Shown: in pieces, positions 55,642 to 63,972 of the stretch
Layout: each line of letters begins with the position of its first letter
Position numbering within the stretch: position 1 is the stretch's first letter
NCBI GenBank assembly: GCA_017304655.1
Contig: JAFKLY010000007.1
Span: 1-64,000 of the forward strand
Direction of reading: 5' to 3'
From: Sphingomonas sp.
GTDB taxonomy: Bacteria > Pseudomonadota > Alphaproteobacteria > Sphingomonadales > Sphingomonadaceae
DNA length: 64,000 nucleotides
The notes under the pieces: model-generated
Told to the model about the DNA's origin: nothing
What the model saw: only the letters and a program-made list of their open reading frames with translations
Database searches by the model: none
Position numbers and translations under genes: made by a program

Positions 55642-56019
55642 ATGTTCGAACTGTCCTATGATCCGAAGCGCGTGTTGTTGCACGTCGTTCAGCGTGGCTA
55701 CTGGTCACTGCCCGTTTTTCGAGACTTCGAGGCGGCATTTCTGAAAATTCACGCCGAGATCAGGCGGACTCATCGCCATTACAGGGTGCTGGCGGACTGC
55801 CGTGACTATGCAGTCCAGTCCGCCGAAGTCGGCGAGGCCTTCGCATCCCTCTTCACGAAACTCATGGCCGAAAATCACGGCCATTATGCGATCCTCGCGG
55901 CCAGCACGCTCAACAAGCTGCAGGCCAAGCGCGCCATCCCGCAGCCCAATGTGCAGGTGTTCACCGATCTGGACGAGGCGATGGCGTGGCTGTTCGAGCC
56001 GGGCAGCCTGCCGGACTGA
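55642..56019 (+). CDS. STAS-like (SpoIIAA-type) hypothetical protein
   Basis: The 125-residue protein has an alternating strand-helix pattern similar to SpoIIAA/STAS-like proteins: MFELSYDPKRVLLHVVQRGYW, a central YRVLADCRDYAVQ, and PNVQVFTDLDEAMAWLFEPG at the end. Such proteins are common in sphingomonads and have no known role. The ATG at 55642 fits the fold; an upstream in-frame ATG is possible. Monocistronic. Confidence 0.55.
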   Translation: MFELSYDPKRVLLHVVQRGYWSLPVFRDFEAAFLKIHAEIRRTHRHYRVLADCRDYAVQSAEVGEAFASLFTKLMAENHGHYAILAASTLNKLQAKRAIPQPNVQVFTDLDEAMAWLFEPGSLPD

Positions 56020-56186
56020 GCCTGTCGCATGACAGACAGAGTCAACTTGCCCTCTCCGGCCTCACCGTTTCAGTGCCGGATCCATCTGCGCACGAGGCGT
56101 GAAAAGCCTCATGAAATCGCTGGATTTGGATAAGAACGCCCCTTATGCCTCGCGCTCCGAGTTCCGTGACTCGCCGAGAGGATGAG

Positions 56187-57032
56187 ATGGCAAAAGACAA
56201 CAAGATCACGATCTACGACCTCGCGCTCGCCAGCGGCGCGACGATCAGCCCGTTCGTCTGGGCGACCAAATATGCCATCGCGCACAAGGGCTTCGAGCTC
56301 GATATCGTGCCCGGCGGCTTTTCCGGCATCCCCGAGCGAACCGGCGGCATGACCGAGCGCCTGCCCGCCATCGTCGATGACGGCAAATGGGTTCTCGATA
56401 GCTGGCTGATTGCCGAATATCTCGACGAGACCTATCCCGACCGGCCGACCCTCATCCCCCACCCCAGCGTCAAGGCGCTGACGCAGGGCATGGAAGCCTG
56501 GCTGTGGAGCACCGCGATCAGCCCCTGGATGACCTGTTTCATCAAGCAGTATCGCGACCGCTCGCTGCCGGTCGACCATGAGTATGTGACCACCTCGCGC
56601 GAGCGCATGTTCGGCCGCAAGATCGAGGACATCATCGTCGGCCGTGAGGATCGCCTCCCCAAGGTGCCGCCGACGCTGCAATTGATGCGCAACGTGCTGG
56701 CGGAGAACAAATGGTTCGGCGGCGAGACGCCCAACTATGCCGACTTCCGCCTGCTCGCCGTCTTCCTGTTCACCGCCTCCGTCGCCGACACGCCGGTGCT
56801 GACCGATGACGATCCGCTGCGCGACTGGATCGAACGCGGTTTCGATCTGTATGGCGGCCTGGGTCGTCACCCTGGCCTCTCGCCCATTTTCGGCCTGCAA
56901 TTGCGTGAAGGCGACCCCGAGCCGTTCATCAAGGGCGGCGCAGTGGGCGGCCTCGCGACGCGCAACACCGGGCCCAAATCGACGGCTGCCGAAACCGCGC
57001 GACTCAAGGGACAGACCGCACCCGCCAACTGA
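56187..57032 (+). CDS. Glutathione S-transferase, LigE/LigP beta-etherase-like
   Basis: The thioredoxin-like N-terminal domain reads ITIYDLALASGATISPFVW, then FELDIVPGGFSGIPERTGG and LPAIVDDGKWVLDSWLIAEYLDE. This pattern, the 281-residue length and the C-terminal GFDLYGGLGRHPGLSPIFG closely recall LigE and LigP, the enantioselective glutathione-dependent enzymes that cleave beta-O-4 aryl ethers of lignin in Sphingobium. Activity here is inferred from remembered family sequence. The ATG at 56187 has GAGAGGATGAG upstream. A strong terminator separates it from the tetR gene. Confidence 0.78.
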   Translation: MAKDNKITIYDLALASGATISPFVWATKYAIAHKGFELDIVPGGFSGIPERTGGMTERLPAIVDDGKWVLDSWLIAEYLDETYPDRPTLIPHPSVKALTQGMEAWLWSTAISPWMTCFIKQYRDRSLPVDHEYVTTSRERMFGRKIEDIIVGREDRLPKVPPTLQLMRNVLAENKWFGGETPNYADFRLLAVFLFTASVADTPVLTDDDPLRDWIERGFDLYGGLGRHPGLSPIFGLQLREGDPEPFIKGGAVGGLATRNTGPKSTAAETARLKGQTAPAN

Positions 57033-57057
57033 ACACGCCCCCTTGAGCCATTGATGA

Positions 57058-57093
57058 AAAGCCCGGCGGCCCATTTTGGCATCCGGGCTTTTT
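57058..57093 (+). terminator. Rho-independent terminator of the LigE-like gene
   Basis: Arms AAAGCCCGG and CCGGGCTTT flank a short loop, followed by TTTTT, about 25 nt after the stop. Confidence 0.88.
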
Positions 57094-57129
57094 CATTTTA
57101 TTTCAAAATGTTGTGTATAAAATTCTGAA

Positions 57130-57179
57130 TTAGCGTTATTGCCGCTAAAATTAATATTGACCACTCCGGCATTCGGAGT
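57130..57179 (+). promoter_or_regulatory. Two inverted repeats upstream of tetR (candidate operators)
   Basis: TTAGCG-N7-CGCTAA (57130-57148) and ACTCCG-N5-CGGAGT (57163-57179) are both perfect. They lie in the 100-bp AT-rich stretch just before the TetR gene, the expected place for an autoregulatory operator. Confidence 0.5.
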
Positions 57180-57192
57180 TACTCATAATAAC

Positions 57193-57810
57193 ATGAAATT
57201 CATCCCTGCCCCGACCGAGACGAAGCGGACCTATCGCCAGGGCGCACGTGCCGAGGCCGCCGCCCGCACCGGCGAGACAATCGTCGACGTGTTCCGCGGC
57301 TTCCTCGAGACGCAGTGGTATGACGATGTCACCCTGGCCGATGTCGCCAAGGCAGCGGGGGTCACCGTGCCCACGATCCTGCGCCACTTTGGCAGCAAGG
57401 AAGGTGTGCTGGAAGCGCTGGGCAAGCGCTTCGCGACCGAGGTTCTGGAACGTCGGCAGCGGCTCTCCGGCGATATCGACGGCATCATCGCCGCGCTCGT
57501 CGCCGATTATGAGACAGCGGGCGACATGATGATGCGCTTCGTGGCTCAGGAAAGTCGTTTCCCGGCCCTCAAGACCCTGACCGACATCGGTCGCGAGCAG
57601 CATCGACTGTGGGTGCGCACCTGCTTCGTCGAGCATCTGGAGGGGCTGACACCGGCCCAGGTGGAATGGCGGCTCGACGGGTTGATCATGGCCCTGGATC
57701 TCTATGTCTGGCAGGTTCTGCGGCGCGACCGTGGCCGATCTGCTGACGAAGTAAGGCGCTTCATGCGCACATTGGTGGATGCTATCCTCGGGTCGACACC
57801 CGAGCTGTAG
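57193..57810 (+). CDS. TetR family transcriptional regulator
   Basis: The 205-residue protein has a TetR helix-turn-helix in residues ~20-75 (IVDVFRGFLETQWYDDVTLADVAKAAGVTVPTILRHFGSKEGVLEAL), with an otherwise all-helical ligand domain. The gene is 18 nt upstream of a glycosyltransferase gene, which it probably co-regulates. No strong ribosome-binding site precedes the ATG at 57193. Ligand unknown. Confidence 0.88.
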   Translation: MKFIPAPTETKRTYRQGARAEAAARTGETIVDVFRGFLETQWYDDVTLADVAKAAGVTVPTILRHFGSKEGVLEALGKRFATEVLERRQRLSGDIDGIIAALVADYETAGDMMMRFVAQESRFPALKTLTDIGREQHRLWVRTCFVEHLEGLTPAQVEWRLDGLIMALDLYVWQVLRRDRGRSADEVRRFMRTLVDAILGSTPEL

Positions 57811-57828
57811 CGCAAGAGGAGAAAGACG

Positions 57829-59136
57829 ATGGATACCCGGACGGGATCCTACGTCCTCGCGACGTTCGAGGGCGGCGGATCGGTTGCGCCTGTCATCACG
57901 CTGGCGCGCAAGCTCATGGCGGAGGGCCATATGGTTCGCGTCGTGAGCGACGAATGCAATCGCGCCGAAGCGCTGGCAGCCGGCGCTGCCTTCTCGCCCT
58001 GGACGCGCGCGGTCAGCCGCCTCAGGCGGGGTCGCGAGCATGAACCGGTGCGCGATTGGGAAGCGGCCGACGGCGTCGCGGGCATGTGCATGCTGCTCGA
58101 CATTCAGGTGGTCGGCCGCGCGGAGGATTATGCGCGGGACATGATCGAGATATTACGCGAGCACCCGGCCGATCTCGCGATCATCAACGATCTCGTCCTC
58201 GGCGCCATGATGGGCTGCGAGGCGCTGGGCCAGCCCTTCGCGGTGCTCGGTTGCCATCCGCTCACTTATCCGGTTGTGGAAGGCATGGTGCCGCTCGGCC
58301 CCGGCCTGCCGCCAGCAGAAACGGCGCAGGATGTTGCGCTCCATGGCGAAATCCGTGCAGGCATCATGGCCACATTCGACGAACGGCTGCCAGCGTATAA
58401 CGCTGCGCGCGCCAATGTCGGTCTGCCGCCGCTGCCACATCTGGCCGACCAGATTTTCGCGGCACGGCGCTTCCTGATGGCGACCAGCCCGGCCTATGAC
58501 TTCGCGCCCGCGGACCTGCCCGACTTCTTCACTTATGTCGGGCCGCAACTGGATGACAATCTCTGGTCCCGGCCTTGGACATCTCCCTTCGCCGCGGACG
58601 ACGACCGGCCGCTGGCGCTGGTCAGCTTCTCGACCACGTTTCAGGATCAGGCGACGCAACTCCAGCAGGTTCTCGACGGGCTCGATGGGTTGCCGCTGCG
58701 CGCCGTGGTGACGCTCGGTGGCGTGATCCGCCCGGAAGAGGTGCGGGCGCCGGCCAATGTCCATGTCGTCGAGAGCGCGCCTCATGGCGAACTGCTCTGG
58801 GACGCCAGCCTGGTCATCAATCATGGCGGCCATGGCACGGTGATCAAGGCGGCGACTGCGGGTCTCCCGCAGCTCGTCATTCCGCATGGACGCGATCAGA
58901 ACGACAATGCCATGCGCATCGTGCATCGCGGTGCCGGCCTCATGCTGCCGCTCGGGTCGGACAGCGCAGCGATCCGTGCGGCGGTCACGCGGCTGCTGGA
59001 CGAACCGGCCTTCCGCGCCAACGCGGATGCACTCGGCCAGCGCATCCGCGCGGGCCATGACGATCAGGCGATCGTCCGCGTGATCGCGGAGCTGTCATCG
59101 GACGCGGTGGGAAACGGCCGGGCTGAGGTCGCCTGA
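57829..59136 (+). CDS. Family 1 glycosyltransferase (UGT/MGT-like)
   Basis: The N-terminal half shows the acceptor domain start VLATFEGGGSVAPVITLARKLMAEGH. The C-terminal half has the GT1 donor motif NHGGHGTVIKAATAGLPQLVIPHGRDQNDNAMRI. Such enzymes add a sugar from UDP- or dTDP-sugar to small hydrophobic acceptors, including phenolics, macrolides and carotenoids. AGAGGAGAAAGACG precedes the ATG. Paired with TetR and close to the LigE-like gene, it may glycosylate an aromatic or toxic compound; this is inference. Confidence 0.87.
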   Translation: MDTRTGSYVLATFEGGGSVAPVITLARKLMAEGHMVRVVSDECNRAEALAAGAAFSPWTRAVSRLRRGREHEPVRDWEAADGVAGMCMLLDIQVVGRAEDYARDMIEILREHPADLAIINDLVLGAMMGCEALGQPFAVLGCHPLTYPVVEGMVPLGPGLPPAETAQDVALHGEIRAGIMATFDERLPAYNAARANVGLPPLPHLADQIFAARRFLMATSPAYDFAPADLPDFFTYVGPQLDDNLWSRPWTSPFAADDDRPLALVSFSTTFQDQATQLQQVLDGLDGLPLRAVVTLGGVIRPEEVRAPANVHVVESAPHGELLWDASLVINHGGHGTVIKAATAGLPQLVIPHGRDQNDNAMRIVHRGAGLMLPLGSDSAAIRAAVTRLLDEPAFRANADALGQRIRAGHDDQAIVRVIAELSSDAVGNGRAEVA

Positions 59137-59195
59137 CGACCATCCCGTTGATTTCGCGGCTGGGCCGGGCAGAAAGGCCCGGCCCAATCACCCGT

Positions 59196-59705
59196 TCAGA
59201 GCCCGCTGGCGAACAGATCGACCTTGCCCACCGGAACCCCGCGTGCCCGCAGGATGCCGTACACGGTCGACAGGTGGAAATAGATGTTGGTGGTCGCGAA
59301 GACGGGGAGCCATTGACCCGCTGGCAAGGTCGGTTCCATGCCTTCACCGATCTTGTAGGTCAGCGGCGCATCATCCCGTCCGGCGAACTGATCGGCCGTC
59401 ATCGCGTCCAGCCCGGCAATCGCGCGATCAATCGCGGCCCGGAAGGTATCCGCGTCCAGATCCGCGCCAATCGTCTCTGGCTCCGGCAGCCCCGCTACCC
59501 GCGCGGGCCATTGCTGCGAGAAATTGATCACCACCATCAGCTGGAAACCGAGCGGATGCATGTCGTCGATGAGGCGCCAGCCGAGCATGTCCGCGCTCGA
59601 CTGGCCCTGCGCCAGAGCATGCGCCTCACCCTTGTCCAGCAAGTGCCGGGCGGTGACGAGCTGACGGCGATAGAGATCGACAAAGGTGAACAGGCTGACG
59701 GTCAT
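59196..59705 (-). CDS. DUF1993 domain-containing protein
   Basis: The 169-residue protein is a helical DUF1993 member: FVDLYRRQLVTARHLLDKGEAHA, RLIDDMHPLGFQLMVVINFSQQWPARVAG, and FHLSTVYGILRARGVPVGKVDLF. The fold resembles DinB-like four-helix bundles, but no metal site is evident. Function unknown. ATG at 59705; the frame upstream is open by chance. Convergent with the GT1 gene. The 231-bp gap that follows shows no gene. Confidence 0.8.
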   Translation of the reverse strand: MTVSLFTFVDLYRRQLVTARHLLDKGEAHALAQGQSSADMLGWRLIDDMHPLGFQLMVVINFSQQWPARVAGLPEPETIGADLDADTFRAAIDRAIAGLDAMTADQFAGRDDAPLTYKIGEGMEPTLPAGQWLPVFATTNIYFHLSTVYGILRARGVPVGKVDLFASGL

Positions 59706-59936
59706 GCGTGGCTCCTCCCGCGCTGGCTTGTGGTGCTGGCGCACGCCGGGCTGACACAAAGCGGCGCCCTTCCCGGTCGCGACAGTTTGATACAATTTCG
59801 AGAGATCGCGACAAAGTCTGGCGACAAGTGCAGGCTATACCCGTTTTCAGCGCTGCTCCCACGGCGCTTTCGAATTCTCCCACACATCCCGCTTCGGCCC
59901 CTCCCCTCGTCTCCCCGGGGAGGGGCCAAGTGCGTT

Positions 59937-60722
59937 TCAGCCGGCCGTCCAGCCGCCATCGACGCTGATGTTCGCGCCGGTGATGTTGCTCGCCGCATCC
60001 GAGCAGAGGAACAGCGCGATCTCGGCAACCTGCTCGGCCGTGACGAACTGCTTGGTCGGCTGGCCGGCCAGCAACACGTCGTTGATCACTTGCTCGCGCG
60101 TCATGTTGCGCGCCTTCATCGTGTCGGGGATCTGGTTCTCGACCAGCGGGGTCCAGACATAACCGGGCGAGATGCAATTGGCGGTGACGCCGAAGGTCGC
60201 CAGCTCCAGCGCGACTGTCTTGGTCAGGCCGGCAAGGCCATGCTTTGCGGACACATAAGCGGCCTTGAACGGCGAAGCGACGAGGCTGTGCGCAGACGCG
60301 GTCTGGATGATCCGCCCCCATTTCTGCTGCTTCATGTAGGGCACGGCCAGCCGCGTGGTGTGGAAGGCCGAGCTCAGGTTGAGCGCGATGATGAGGTTCC
60401 ACTTGTCGACCGGGAACTCCTCGATCGGCGAGACATGCTGCGTGCCGGCATTGTTGATGAGGATATCGACGCCGCCGAACGTGTCGGCCGCTTCCTTCAT
60501 CATTGCCTCGATCTGGTCGACCTTGGTGAGATCGTGCGCCGAATAGAGCGCCTTGCCGCCGCTCGTCGCTTCCATCCCCAGCCGCTCCTGCTCGATCGCG
60601 GCCGCATCGCCAAAGCCGTTGATGACGAGATTCGCGCCCTGCCCGGCCAGCGCCTTGGCATAGGCAAGCCCGATGCCGGACGTGGAGCCGGTGACCAAAG
60701 CCGTCTTGCCTTTCAAACTCAT
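59937..60722 (-). CDS. bdhA: 3-hydroxybutyrate dehydrogenase
   Basis: The 261-residue SDR has TGSTSGIGLAYA, NNAGTQHVSPIEEFP, YVSAKHG and the C-terminal DGGWTAG. The sequence NNAGTQHV and QPTKQFVT with LFLCSDAASNITGANIS is characteristic of D-3-hydroxybutyrate dehydrogenase, which oxidises 3-hydroxybutyrate released from polyhydroxybutyrate to acetoacetate. It overlaps the preceding patatin-like gene by 4 nt. The gene pair recurs in many Alphaproteobacteria. Confidence 0.9.
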   Translation of the reverse strand: MSLKGKTALVTGSTSGIGLAYAKALAGQGANLVINGFGDAAAIEQERLGMEATSGGKALYSAHDLTKVDQIEAMMKEAADTFGGVDILINNAGTQHVSPIEEFPVDKWNLIIALNLSSAFHTTRLAVPYMKQQKWGRIIQTASAHSLVASPFKAAYVSAKHGLAGLTKTVALELATFGVTANCISPGYVWTPLVENQIPDTMKARNMTREQVINDVLLAGQPTKQFVTAEQVAEIALFLCSDAASNITGANISVDGGWTAG

Positions 60723-61897
60723 GCCTGCTTCTCCTTGATGGCGCCGCCTGGCGCGAGATCGAATGTCGCGCTTTTCCCGCTGCTGATGTTGCGCGTGATG
60801 AGCTGGTTGCCGCGCCCGATCACTGCCGAAACCGCATCGCGTCCCTGCGCCCAATGATCGAGCATCGTTCCGCGCGAGAACTCGAAATCGCGGGCGCCAC
60901 TCTCCCACGCGCGCGCGCGGTAGATCAGGTGGACGATATTGACGGCACCCTCGTCGATGATCCCCGCCACACGCTGCGCCTGTGGCGTTGCCAGCAACTC
61001 TGCCGGCAGCGCATCGAGCAGGGCGCGCATCGCCTCATGTTCGCGCCGGCGCTGCAGATAGACGTCCGTCACCTGACGGGTCCGGCTGGAATATTGAATG
61101 TCCTTCTGCCGTGACCAGACTTCGCTCATTTCGCTCGGCAGTGGCCCTTCGGCCGGGAACAGATCGACCTGGAAGATCAGCAGATCCCCGGCTTGATGGT
61201 CGAGCACATGGGCCAGCGGCGTGTTGGAAACGAGGCCACCGTCCCAATAGTGCCGCCCCTCGATCTCCACCGGCGGAAGCCCGGGCGGCAGCGCGCCCGA
61301 GGCCATGACATGCCGCGCATCGATGCGACCACGCCAATGCGGGTCCTGATTGTCGAAATAAGTGAAATTACCGGTCTCGATGTCGACCGCGCCTACCGAG
61401 AAGCGCATCGGCCCGTGATTGACGCGATCCCAGTCGACAAGGCTGTCGAGCGTCTCGCGCAGCGGTGTCGTGTCATAGTAGCTGAGCGCTTCCGGCGATC
61501 CGGCGGGTGCCCACCAGGCCGGCAGCCCGTGCGGCCGGAAAAAGCCGGGAATCCCCCACAGCGCGACCGCTCCGGCTGCGGCGAGATGCGCCGCCTCGCG
61601 AATTTCCTGCTGCTCGGGCAAGCAAAAATTGGGCAGGCCGCCACTCACCAGCTCCCAGAAGGCGCGCAGCTGCTCGACGCGCAGCTCGGGCGGATTGCCG
61701 GCAATGATCGCGGCATTGATCGCACCGATCGAGATGCCGGCGACCCAGTCGATCCCGATGTCCAGCTCGGCAAGACGCTCGACAATGCCGGCCTGATAGG
61801 AGCCGAGCGCGCCGCCCCCCTGCAGCACCAGCGCCACCTGATCCGGGAGCGGCAGTGGCGCGCGACCGCGTCGTCCGGGCGACTTTGGTATATCCAT
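60719..61897 (-). CDS. Patatin-like phospholipase (DUF3734-type)
   Basis: The 392-residue protein has the patatin glycine-rich oxyanion motif VLQGGGALGSYQAG, the nucleophile elbow GISIGAINAA and the catalytic Asp in WDGGLVSNTP. The long C-terminal part (DFEFSRGTMLDHWAQG) matches DUF3734. It is a predicted Ser-Asp lipase; linkage to bdhA suggests action on PHB or membrane lipid. The ATG at 61897 is preferred to the TTG-like start twelve bases upstream. Confidence 0.9.
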   Translation of the reverse strand: MDIPKSPGRRGRAPLPLPDQVALVLQGGGALGSYQAGIVERLAELDIGIDWVAGISIGAINAAIIAGNPPELRVEQLRAFWELVSGGLPNFCLPEQQEIREAAHLAAAGAVALWGIPGFFRPHGLPAWWAPAGSPEALSYYDTTPLRETLDSLVDWDRVNHGPMRFSVGAVDIETGNFTYFDNQDPHWRGRIDARHVMASGALPPGLPPVEIEGRHYWDGGLVSNTPLAHVLDHQAGDLLIFQVDLFPAEGPLPSEMSEVWSRQKDIQYSSRTRQVTDVYLQRRREHEAMRALLDALPAELLATPQAQRVAGIIDEGAVNIVHLIYRARAWESGARDFEFSRGTMLDHWAQGRDAVSAVIGRGNQLITRNISSGKSATFDLAPGGAIKEKQA

Positions 61898-62099
61898 GGT
61901 GCAGCGCAATAGACCATTCGCAGTGGGGATGCCACCAACTCCGCAGCCCCTGATCGCACAATTGCGACGAGTTGCAGGGCCATCGACCAGCCCGGCACCG
62001 ACTGCCGCATTCGGGCCTGCCGATGCCGAAAAGCGGCTCCCATCGGCGCGCGCAATGCATTAGGGTTATGGGGCAGTCACGCGGAAAGGATCTCGCTCA

Positions 62100-62987
62100 A
62101 TGCGGCTCGACGACGAACAGGAAAGCAGCAATTACGAGATCCAGCGCGGTGGCGGCGGGATGGGCGGTTTCGGTGGCGGTGGCGGCGGCAACCTGATCGG
62201 CATGCTACTACCCATGATCGGTAGCCGCTTCGGCTGCGGCGGCATCGTCATCGCGCTTGCCGTGCTCGCATTCCTGCAGTTTGGCGGCGGCCTGATGAGC
62301 GGCGGCAGCCCGGTCACGCAGACCGAGCAAAGCGCGCCCGCCGGCGAGAAAGGCGATCTGACGCAAGTGCAGAGCTTCTCCCTCAAGGTACTCCACACCA
62401 CGGAACGCGTTTGGGGTGACATCTTCCGCGAACATGGCCAGACCTATCAGCCGACCGTGCTCTCCTTCTATTCGCAGAGCGGCCGCTCGGGCTGCGGCGC
62501 CGCGCAATCCGCCATGGGGCCTTTCTATTGCCCGCTCGACAAGAAGATCTATCTGGATACCGACTTCTTCAACGAACTGCGCCAGCGCTTCGGCGCGCCG
62601 GGCGATTTCGCGCAGGCCTATGTGATCGCGCATGAGGTGGGCCACCACATTCAGGATCTCGAAGGCACGCTTGGCCAGGTCAATCAGGCGCAGCGCTCCG
62701 CCGGCGAGGCGCAAGCCAATGCGATGCAGGTGAAGGTGGAGCTGCAGGCGGATTGCTACGCCGGCGTGTGGGGCAAGCGCACTGGCCTGATGGAGCCAGG
62801 CGACATGGAGGAAGGGTTGCGCGCGGCGCAGGCGATCGGCGACGATACGCTTCAACGCGAGGCGGGCCAGCGCCCCATGCCGGACAGCTTTACGCACGGC
62901 ACCAGCGAGCAGCGGATGGCATGGCTGCGGCGCGGCCTGGAAACCGGTGACCCGGCCTCCTGCGACACATTCAACGCACGCGACTGA
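62100..62987 (+). CDS. Neutral zinc metallopeptidase, YpfJ/KPN_02809 family
   Basis: After a Gly-rich N-terminus (RGGGGMGGFGGGGGG) comes one membrane helix (GGIVIALAVLAFLQFGGGL), then the conserved domain: FYSQSGRSGCGAAQSAMGPFYCPLDKKIYLDTDFF, the zinc motif AHEVGHH near residue 178, and VELQADCYAGVW with the third ligand. A membrane-anchored protease of unknown substrate. GGAAAGGATCTCGCTCA precedes the ATG. Confidence 0.9.
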   Translation: MRLDDEQESSNYEIQRGGGGMGGFGGGGGGNLIGMLLPMIGSRFGCGGIVIALAVLAFLQFGGGLMSGGSPVTQTEQSAPAGEKGDLTQVQSFSLKVLHTTERVWGDIFREHGQTYQPTVLSFYSQSGRSGCGAAQSAMGPFYCPLDKKIYLDTDFFNELRQRFGAPGDFAQAYVIAHEVGHHIQDLEGTLGQVNQAQRSAGEAQANAMQVKVELQADCYAGVWGKRTGLMEPGDMEEGLRAAQAIGDDTLQREAGQRPMPDSFTHGTSEQRMAWLRRGLETGDPASCDTFNARD

Positions 62988-63078
62988 GCGCGAGGAACGG
63001 AACAGGCCGACAGACGCGAATCAGTGCGTACTGGCACCGGCTATGCATGCAAGAAAACTGGATGACGTTACGGAAAGA

Positions 63079-63122
63079 GCAGCGGATTGAGCCGAATTTC
63101 GGCCGTTCTGCGTAATTTTTTT
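63079..63122 (+). terminator. Possible terminator downstream of the ypfJ-like gene
   Basis: GCAG/CTGC outer arms and GCCG/CGGC inner arms precede a run of seven T residues, about 90 nt after the stop. The helix is interrupted, so strength is uncertain. Confidence 0.5.
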
Positions 63123-63299
63123 CGCTGCGCCCTGTCGCTCCGAAGGCACACACAGGCCCGTTTGCGGTCGCGAGATAAATCCACAAAGCGTCCGGCGTTC
63201 CCGTTGGAAACATATTGGAAAAATTCTATTTCATTTAGATTCAATATGTTATTGGAAGGATACATATTTTGCACGGCAAAATAGGAATTTCGCACTTGC

Positions 63300-63393
63300 A
63301 GCAAAAAGCCGATATGCTATTTAGAAGCTGCCTTTCAGGCATCCTCTCCTAAGACTCATAGGCCGGCCTTTTACGAGGTCGGCCTTTTTTTTT
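63300..63393 (+). ncRNA. Candidate small RNA 1 with C/U-rich segment and intrinsic terminator
   Basis: No ORF fits this stretch. It ends in a strong terminator: AGGCCGGCC (63360-63368) pairs with GGTCGGCCT (63377-63385, one G-T pair), followed by ten T residues. Upstream are a small hairpin GCCT-ttc-AGGC and an unpaired ATCCTCTCCTAAG, an anti-Shine-Dalgarno-like motif seen in alphaproteobacterial trans-acting sRNAs. The 5' end is a guess; a TATGCT at 63313 could be a -10 box. No Rfam family recognised. Confidence 0.5.
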
Positions 63394-63429
63394 GCGCAAA
63401 ATTGCATTAGCAGGGCCCGTCTCGTGCGC

Positions 63430-63535
63430 TTCTAAAAGATCTTTTGGAGAGGAGCCGCCGGTAAGACCGGCACGCGCACACAGACAATGCGGAGGATCGA
63501 GCGCCTAAAGGCTGCTCTCCTCCGCATTTTTATTT
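63430..63535 (+). ncRNA. Candidate small RNA 2 with two hairpins and intrinsic terminator
   Basis: Three structures follow in ~100 nt: a 12-bp palindrome AAAAGATCTTTT (63434-63445), a hairpin GCCGGT-aag-ACCGGC (63457-63471), and a terminator with a perfect 11-bp stem AATGCGGAGGA/TCCTCCGCATT (63486-63528) and TTTTATTTT. GGAGAGGAG (63446-63454) is complementary over 8 nt to the C/U-rich segment of candidate 1. No ORF is present. The 5' end is uncertain. Confidence 0.5.
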
Positions 63536-63576
63536 TCGGACGTCAGCGAACGGAACCCCCCTCGCCAGCCAGCGCG

Positions 63577-63972
63577 TCACAGGTTGAACTTGCCTGCGCG
63601 GGAGAGCTGCCTGAGGTAGGGCGGCAAATCATCGGCAGGCCCCACGTGCACCGGCTTGCGCGCCGCCTGAGGGTCGATCGGCCGATCGAAAACGAGACCG
63701 ATGCGATTGTCGCGCACCCAGCTGACGCGACCGCTGACCTCGCCAACGCCGCGCAGTTCCACACGCAGGCGGTCGCCCGCGCGAAAAGCGCTCTCGCAAT
63801 CCGCCATCAGGCCCTTTTCGGAGAGATTGCGCACGCGTGCCTTCCCGAGCGGCTTGCCCGTCTCGTCGGCGATGGTCGTCTGCAGAAAAAGGCTATCCCG
63901 CTTCGCCGCACGCCGGGATGCGCTGGCGTCGGGTTCGTCTTGCAGGATCGGCGTGGGTTCTGATTCTGCCAT
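63577..63972 (-). CDS. PilZ domain-containing protein
   Basis: The 131-residue protein is a single PilZ domain: a basic N-terminal stretch RRAAKRDSLFLQT, then VRNLSEKGLMADCESAF (the DxSxxG position reads NLSEKG) and LRVELRGVGEVSGRVSWVRDNRIGLVFDRPI. PilZ domains bind cyclic di-GMP through an RxxxR plus (D/N)xSxxG motif; here RAAKR and NLSEKG fit. It may sense c-di-GMP. ATG at 63972 near the window edge. Confidence 0.83.
   Translation of the reverse strand: MAESEPTPILQDEPDASASRRAAKRDSLFLQTTIADETGKPLGKARVRNLSEKGLMADCESAFRAGDRLRVELRGVGEVSGRVSWVRDNRIGLVFDRPIDPQAARKPVHVGPADDLPPYLRQLSRAGKFNL

Noticed and set aside
63087..63284. 65-codon ORF in the non-coding gap before the PilZ gene
   Set aside because: It crosses the AT-rich leader, has no ribosome-binding site and no recognisable motif.
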